Below are positions 13,825-18,100 of a DNA stretch of 18,100 nucleotides, piece by piece (the first letter of the stretch is position 1; the number at the start of each line of letters is the position of its first letter). This stretch comes from Cryptobacterium sp. CAG:338 (GTDB lineage: Bacteria; Actinomycetota; Coriobacteriia; Coriobacteriales; Eggerthellaceae), in the NCBI GenBank assembly GCA_000435475.1, contig FR896057.1, positions 28,655-46,754 of the forward strand. The letters are read 5' to 3'. The position numbers and the translations under genes are program-made. Below the pieces are notes generated by a model. That model ran no database searches. It was not told the DNA's origin and saw only the letters and a program-made list of their open reading frames with translations.

Positions 13825-14735
13825 TGAGAATAAAGATATTTGCGACGTATTTTGGAGAGTTGCCTCCATATTTTCCGTTATGGCTTAAATCATGTCAGAT
13901 GAACAGCGGTGTTGATTTCGTTCTTCTTACGAATAATAGAGTTGATAATTTGCCAAAAAATGTCGAAGTCTGCACTGTAGAATTTAAAAATTTTTGCAAT
14001 TATATTTCTAACACATTAAATATGGATGTTCGAATCGATAACCCATATAAATTATGTGATTTCCGTCCGGCATTTGGTGAAATATTTAAAGATATGCTGA
14101 ATGGATATGATTATTGGGGCCACTGCGATCTTGATGTAATTTTTGGCGATTTGAAGATGTTTTTTTGCACTCAGAACATTGGCAAATATCAAAGGTTTTT
14201 AAATAAGGGTCATCTGAGTCTTTATAAGAATGAAGCGGCAATGAACCGTTTGTTTCGCTCTTGTATCCCAGGTATTCCATCGTATGAGGAGATATTTACG
14301 ACTCCTGTCCATTTCGCATTTGATGAAGGGATCATGGATAAAATAATGGAGCATAGATATATAACGGTTTTTCGCGATCGAATCTATGCTGACATTTCTC
14401 CGCGCTTGACTAGGTTTACTCTTGCTTTAAATGACTTAAATTACAAAAAGCAGTTTTTTTATTGGGATAATGGTAAAGTTTTTAGATTATATTCTTCTGG
14501 AAGAGAAATAGTTCGTGAAGAGTTTATTTATATTCACTTTCAAAAACGAGGAAAACTATATTGCGCGGTTGACCCTTTGGAGTCTAGATCGTTTTCAATT
14601 GGGCCGAACGGATTCTTCTCTTTAGACACAACGGAGTCGTTTGACGAAAAGGTAAATCGTTTAAATCCGTATCATGGTGTTTTCTTTGAAAGACTTGAGA
14701 AAACTGCATATCGACTTAAGGAAAAACTAAAATAG
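13824..14735 (+). CDS. DUF6625 family protein, probable glycosyltransferase
   Basis: A 303-aa protein resembling the DUF6625 family found in capsule and teichoic-acid loci. Family-typical segments are IFATYFGELPPYFPLWLKSC near the N-terminus and VDFVLLTNN, then NPYKLCDFRPAFGEIFKDML and YDYWGHCDLDVIFGDLKMFF at about residues 72-112. The DLD in the latter looks like the metal-binding DxD of GT-A glycosyltransferases. That would make it an inverting or retaining sugar transferase, but no activity is established to my knowledge. The GTG start overlaps the preceding TAG by one base. A third sugar-adding enzyme alongside the two GT4s is the simplest interpretation. Confidence 0.75.
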   Translation: MRIKIFATYFGELPPYFPLWLKSCQMNSGVDFVLLTNNRVDNLPKNVEVCTVEFKNFCNYISNTLNMDVRIDNPYKLCDFRPAFGEIFKDMLNGYDYWGHCDLDVIFGDLKMFFCTQNIGKYQRFLNKGHLSLYKNEAAMNRLFRSCIPGIPSYEEIFTTPVHFAFDEGIMDKIMEHRYITVFRDRIYADISPRLTRFTLALNDLNYKKQFFYWDNGKVFRLYSSGREIVREEFIYIHFQKRGKLYCAVDPLESRSFSIGPNGFFSLDTTESFDEKVNRLNPYHGVFFERLEKTAYRLKEKLK

Positions 14736-14750
14736 CAATCAAGATACTGT

Positions 14751-16244
14751 ATGGATCGCACCAGAATTAAAGAAAAGACAGCTATTGCTACAAGATGGTC
14801 TGCTGTAACTGAAATTATAGCAAAGTTGATAACACCGTTGACTACAATGGCTCTTGCACGGTTATTAACTCCCGACGCATTTGGTGTTGTGGCTTCGGTA
14901 ACCATGATTGTTTCATTTGCTGAAATGCTTGCGGATGCCGGCTTTCAAAAATATATCGTACAGCATGATTTTCTTTCTAGAAAAAACTTCGATGAAGCCT
15001 GTACTGTTGCTTTCTGGACCACTACTGTGTTAGCTTCGCTAATGTGGATTTCGATCATCCTCTTTTGTGATGAGCTAGCAGAGCTTGTGGGGTGCCCGGG
15101 GCAAGGTCTTGCAATTGCTGTTTCTGGAGTTTCGTTATTAATTGCCTCGCTCGGAAGCTTGCAAACATCACGGTTTAAGCGAGATTTTGATTTTAAATTA
15201 TTGTTTTCGGCACGTTTGATCTACGGATTGATCCCTCTATTTGTGTCTGTCCCTATAGCGGTGGTAACGCATAGTTTTTGGTCTTTGATTATTGGAACCA
15301 TATGTGGAAATATTATAAATGTACTGTATCTTAGTGTGCGATCAACATGGAGACCGAGGCTATTTTTCAGTTTTTCTGTTCTACGGGAAATGTTTTCATA
15401 TAGTTTTTGGATCTTATTAGAATCTATTACCTTATGGTTGACAACTTATATTGGCGTTTTATTGGTTGGAACATTTTTATCTCAGTATGATTTAGGGCTC
15501 TATAAAACCTCAATCTCTACGGTGGAAGCAGTCACTGCTATTGTTACATCATCAACCGCCGGACCATTGTTTTCAGCGCTTTCCCGTTTACAAAATGATG
15601 AGAGATTGCTTGATATTTATTATGCTTACATTCGTTCAATTTCGGTGTTTCTTGTCCCGCTGTGTATGGGGATGTATTTATTTGCAGATTGTTTTACTTT
15701 TATTTTCCTTGGATCTCAGTGGTTAGAGGCATCTAGATTTATAGGTCTACTTTTTCTTTCCAGTTCGTTTTGTTTGATACTTGGTACATACTATAACGGG
15801 CTGTATAACGCTACTGGAAAAACTAGACTATCTTTTTTATCTCAGATAGCCTATCTGATGGTTTTGGCGCCTTCGTTGTACTTTTCTGCGCAACACGGAT
15901 TTGATGAATTATGTATATCTCACGCTTGTGCACGTGTTTCTATAGTGATAATTCAATCTGTTTTACTCGGCTATGCGTATCGTATAACTCCTCTACGAGG
16001 TATTAAGGCAGTTGCTCCTGCCTTCATTGGATCTGCCGCCATGATAGTCTATACATGTGTACTTAGTCAGATTATAGATGGGATCGCTTATTATATCTTT
16101 GGGATAGCGGGTTCGATTATTGTTTATTTTCTTGTAGCATCGGTTTGCTTTAAGGGCTTAATAGCGAGTTCATTGACGATGCTCGGCTTTGGGTTTATTG
16201 CGAAAAAACTAAAGCTAGCAGATAGCGATTTTGATAGTTTCTGA
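14751..16244 (+). CDS. wzx: Wzx-like repeat-unit flippase (MOP superfamily)
   Basis: A 497-aa polytopic membrane protein of the polysaccharide transporter / WzxC type that flips the undecaprenyl-linked repeat unit across the membrane. The N-terminus (IATRWSAVTEIIAKLITPLT, then LARLLTPDAFGVVASVTMIV) and AEMLADAGFQKYIVQ are the typical MOP-family opening with an inside Arg and the LTP(D/E)xFG motif. About 12-14 hydrophobic helices span the rest. The protein ends shortly after the last helix with a short charged tail. The gene begins 15 bp after the DUF6625 gene without a strong Shine-Dalgarno. Confidence 0.92.
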   Translation: MDRTRIKEKTAIATRWSAVTEIIAKLITPLTTMALARLLTPDAFGVVASVTMIVSFAEMLADAGFQKYIVQHDFLSRKNFDEACTVAFWTTTVLASLMWISIILFCDELAELVGCPGQGLAIAVSGVSLLIASLGSLQTSRFKRDFDFKLLFSARLIYGLIPLFVSVPIAVVTHSFWSLIIGTICGNIINVLYLSVRSTWRPRLFFSFSVLREMFSYSFWILLESITLWLTTYIGVLLVGTFLSQYDLGLYKTSISTVEAVTAIVTSSTAGPLFSALSRLQNDERLLDIYYAYIRSISVFLVPLCMGMYLFADCFTFIFLGSQWLEASRFIGLLFLSSSFCLILGTYYNGLYNATGKTRLSFLSQIAYLMVLAPSLYFSAQHGFDELCISHACARVSIVIIQSVLLGYAYRITPLRGIKAVAPAFIGSAAMIVYTCVLSQIIDGIAYYIFGIAGSIIVYFLVASVCFKGLIASSLTMLGFGFIAKKLKLADSDFDSF

Positions 16245-16275
16245 TTTTTGGTTTACAAAATAAAGGAAATAAATA

Positions 16276-17178
16276 ATGAATTTTCTACAGCGTGTTTATT
16301 GGAAATTATATAGAACGTTAATTAAGCCTGATGATGTAAATTATTTGCGAAAACAGTTTAAGCTGAACCTTGGATACGAGCCAGATATAAATAACCCAAG
16401 ATCATTTAATGAAGCATTACTTTGGCTAAAGCTAAACTGGAGGAATGACTTGTGCTATCGGGTTGTCGATAAGTATGAGGTACGCAATTATATAAAGGAA
16501 AAAGGTTTAGTATCGATTCTGACAGAATGTTATGGATTATATAACAGCATAGATGATGTTATATACGAAAGCCTCCCAAATAAATTTGTTATTAAAAATA
16601 CTGGAGACTCTGGTGGCGTGAAGGTGGTTCGATCAAGAAGTGATTTTGATGCTGCGAAGAGTTTTTTTCATTCGTTAAATAATGGCGATTTTTCAGATTA
16701 TGCCAAAGAGTGGGTCTATTCTAAACTTAAGAATAGAATCATTGTTGAGGAATTGATTGAATGTCCAGATGGTCATTCTCCGAAAGATTATAAATTTTTT
16801 TGTTTTTCTGGCGAACCGAAATTTTTGTTTGTTGGCACAGAAAGAGATGTGGATGTTAAATTCGATTTTTTTGATTTGAACTGGAATCATCTTCCGGTTC
16901 ATCAGGGCCATGAGTGGGCGAGCGTTGTGCCAAAGAAGCCTGGCGAGTTTGATGAAATGATTGAGATTTCAAAGATTCTTTCACGTGATTTTCCAATGGT
17001 AAGAGTCGATTTATATAATGAAAATGGAAGAGTATATTTTGGAGAGCTAACATTTTTTCATTTTGGTGGGATTGTTCCTTTTGTTCCACGATCGTTTGAT
17101 TTTGAGTTCGGTAAGTTTTTCAGTCTTGATAGCGTTCCTGATTCAGAGAGAGTAGATTTTACATCACTGAAGTATTAG
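16276..17178 (+). CDS. TupA-like ATP-grasp ligase
   Basis: A 300-aa protein resembling the TupA-like ATP-grasp family, named for a gene of teichuronopeptide synthesis. ATP-grasp enzymes activate a carboxylate as acyl phosphate and couple it to an amine. Visible features: KFVIKNTGDSGGVKVVRS (ATP-binding Lys and Gly-rich loop), IIVEELIE (adenine-binding strand), KDYKFFCFSGEPKFLFV, and VRVDLYNENGRVYFGELTFF with the metal-binding Asp and Glu. AAAGGAA sits 8 nt before ATG. The gene is 31 bp downstream of wzx. A plausible role is amide-linking an amino acid to a uronic acid of the polymer, which would suit the UDP-uronate epimerase gene downstream; this is inference. Confidence 0.82.
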   Translation: MNFLQRVYWKLYRTLIKPDDVNYLRKQFKLNLGYEPDINNPRSFNEALLWLKLNWRNDLCYRVVDKYEVRNYIKEKGLVSILTECYGLYNSIDDVIYESLPNKFVIKNTGDSGGVKVVRSRSDFDAAKSFFHSLNNGDFSDYAKEWVYSKLKNRIIVEELIECPDGHSPKDYKFFCFSGEPKFLFVGTERDVDVKFDFFDLNWNHLPVHQGHEWASVVPKKPGEFDEMIEISKILSRDFPMVRVDLYNENGRVYFGELTFFHFGGIVPFVPRSFDFEFGKFFSLDSVPDSERVDFTSLKY

Positions 17179-17505
17179 AGAATAGATATTGTATTTCTGT
17201 GAGTAAAACGCTAATCTGATGGCGGTCTCTTCATCGTGTGTGGACTTCTACTAACTTTCATCGTCTCCTTGACTAGGTTGTCTTTTTGGCGGTGGAAAAA
17301 GCTTATTAATACTCACTTGTGCTCCAACGCAAACAAGTAGCAATGCTTCAAGCTTTCATGGCTTATAAATCTTCCTCTTTTACTAATATCGTTTTGATGC
17401 GATAGCTTAGATTTTCAGAAACTACATTAGTTTTATCAGACTCCCAAGTGGTAAGTGTGTCTAGGGTGATAAAGCCTGAGAACAGATGAGGGAAAGGTTG
17501 CAAAA
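17179..17505 (+). other. Gene-free interval before the epimerase gene
   Basis: No convincing gene is seen in these 327 bases. It holds ACTTGT (17315-17320) / ACAAGT (17333-17338) as a small inverted repeat, and TTTATCA (17432-17438) / TGATAAA (17467-17473) flanking a 28-nt spacer just upstream of the next gene. No T-run terminator follows the TupA-like gene, and no clear promoter could be assigned. A 35-codon minus-strand frame (17355-17251) is too short to call. Confidence 0.5.
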
Positions 17506-18100
17506 ATGAATAACATTCTAATAACAGGCGCAGCCGGCTTTATCGGCTCGTATTTATGTAAGCGTTTGCTTGAAGAAACTGACGTATCCGTAGTGGGACT
17601 AGACAATATGAATTTCTACTATGATGTTGGTATCAAGCAAGACAGACTTTCTATGCTTGAAAGTGTGGATACCGATAAGCGCTTTACCTTTATAAAAGGT
17701 GATATATCAGATAAAGCGCAAGTAGATAACTTATTTCAGACTTACTCGTTTGATGTGGTGGTCAACCTTGCAGCTCAAGCCGGAGTTCGCTACTCCATAG
17801 AAAACCCTCAAGCCTATGTGGATTCAAACCTCATAGGCTTTTTAAATATCCTGGAAGCCTGTAGACATCATCCCGTAAAACATCTTATTTATGCTTCTAG
17901 TTCAAGTGTGTACGGTTCTAATAAGAAAGTTCCCTATTCGGTGGAGGATAGGGTAGATAATCCAGTATCACTTTATGCAGCCACTAAAAAGAGCAATGAA
18001 CTTATGGCGCATGCTTATTCAAAGCTGTACGACATTCCTTCAACTGGTCTTCGCTTCTTTACGGTCTATGGTCCAATGGGTCGCCCTGACATGGCTTATT
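17506..18100 (+). CDS. UDP-glucuronate 4-epimerase-like NAD-dependent epimerase, 3' partial
   Basis: N-terminal 198 codons of an extended short-chain dehydrogenase/epimerase; the frame is open to the window edge. NAD-binding motif NNILITGAAGFIGSYLC at the start, VVGLDNMNFYYDVGIKQDRL, VVNLAAQAGVRYSIENPQAY, IYASSSSVYG, and the catalytic Tyr-Lys in SLYAATKKSNE. The combination NFYYDVxIKQDRL, AGVRYS and RFFTVYGPMGRPDMAY is typical of UDP-glucuronate 4-epimerases (UDP-GlcA to UDP-GalA) rather than GalE. GAGGG and GAAAGG (17489-17497) give a good ribosome binding site for ATG 17506. It is separated from the TupA-like gene by 327 bp and may have its own promoter, but fits the same pathway as a source of uronic acid. 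Confidence 0.88.
   Translation, partial: MNNILITGAAGFIGSYLCKRLLEETDVSVVGLDNMNFYYDVGIKQDRLSMLESVDTDKRFTFIKGDISDKAQVDNLFQTYSFDVVVNLAAQAGVRYSIENPQAYVDSNLIGFLNILEACRHHPVKHLIYASSSSVYGSNKKVPYSVEDRVDNPVSLYAATKKSNELMAHAYSKLYDIPSTGLRFFTVYGPMGRPDMAY

Noticed and set aside
17251..17355. Minus-strand 35-codon frame ending PPPKRQPSQGDDES as a transposase remnant
   Set aside because: Open for only 35 codons, no conserved catalytic motif and no terminal repeats. Indistinguishable from a chance frame.

Overview
The window reads as a capsule or exopolysaccharide (Wzx/Wzy type) biosynthesis locus on the + strand, downstream of a short housekeeping and toxin-antitoxin region. The organism is probably a Gram-positive-type bacterium. 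The SecF C-terminus (YSLYDTVVVFHRINDN), the secF / DUF1292 / LCP neighbourhood, moderate-to-low GC and the CpsACDB-type control module suggest Coriobacteriia (Actinomycetota), but a Bacillota host cannot be excluded from sequence alone. All confident genes lie on the + strand. No rRNA, tRNA, insertion sequence or CRISPR array was seen.

Layout. Positions 1-1380 hold the 3' part of secF, a DUF1292 protein and a strong intrinsic terminator. Positions 1381-2225 hold a HigBA-like toxin-antitoxin locus with an 18-bp palindromic operator. Its toxin gene is broken by two compensating single-base shifts, while the antitoxin is intact. Positions 2226-6231 hold the polymer control module: LCP-family ligase, Wzz-like chain-length protein, BY-kinase with an unusual Gln/Ala/Arg-rich tail, and PHP-type tyrosine phosphatase. 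The phosphatase is cut by an in-frame TAG, beyond which another 24 sense codons resemble the missing family C-terminus.

Positions 6232-7257 hold a long structured leader (a 13-bp perfect inner stem extended to about 20 bp, and repeated TTTGAA motifs) followed by loaP, a NusG-family processive antiterminator. Positions 7258-17178 are a tightly packed, mostly overlapping biosynthetic run: initiating sugar-phosphate transferase, WecG/TagA-type transferase, WecB epimerase, SAT-like acetyltransferase, GT4, Wzy, a second GT4, a DUF6625 protein, Wzx and a TupA-like ATP-grasp protein. After a gene-free gap comes the 5' part of a UDP-glucuronate 4-epimerase-like gene that runs off the window.

How the genes fit together (inference from families). 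The membrane transferase starts the repeat unit on undecaprenyl phosphate. WecB makes UDP-ManNAc for the TagA-type enzyme. Two GT4 enzymes and perhaps the DUF6625 protein extend the unit. The acetyltransferase and the TupA-like ligase may decorate it. Wzx flips it, Wzy polymerises it under Wzz/BY-kinase/phosphatase control, and the LCP protein attaches the polymer to the wall. LoaP probably lets RNA polymerase traverse the long operon. From about 10.4 kb the genes look more A/T-rich than the conserved control genes, as is usual for the exchangeable, serotype-specific core of such loci.
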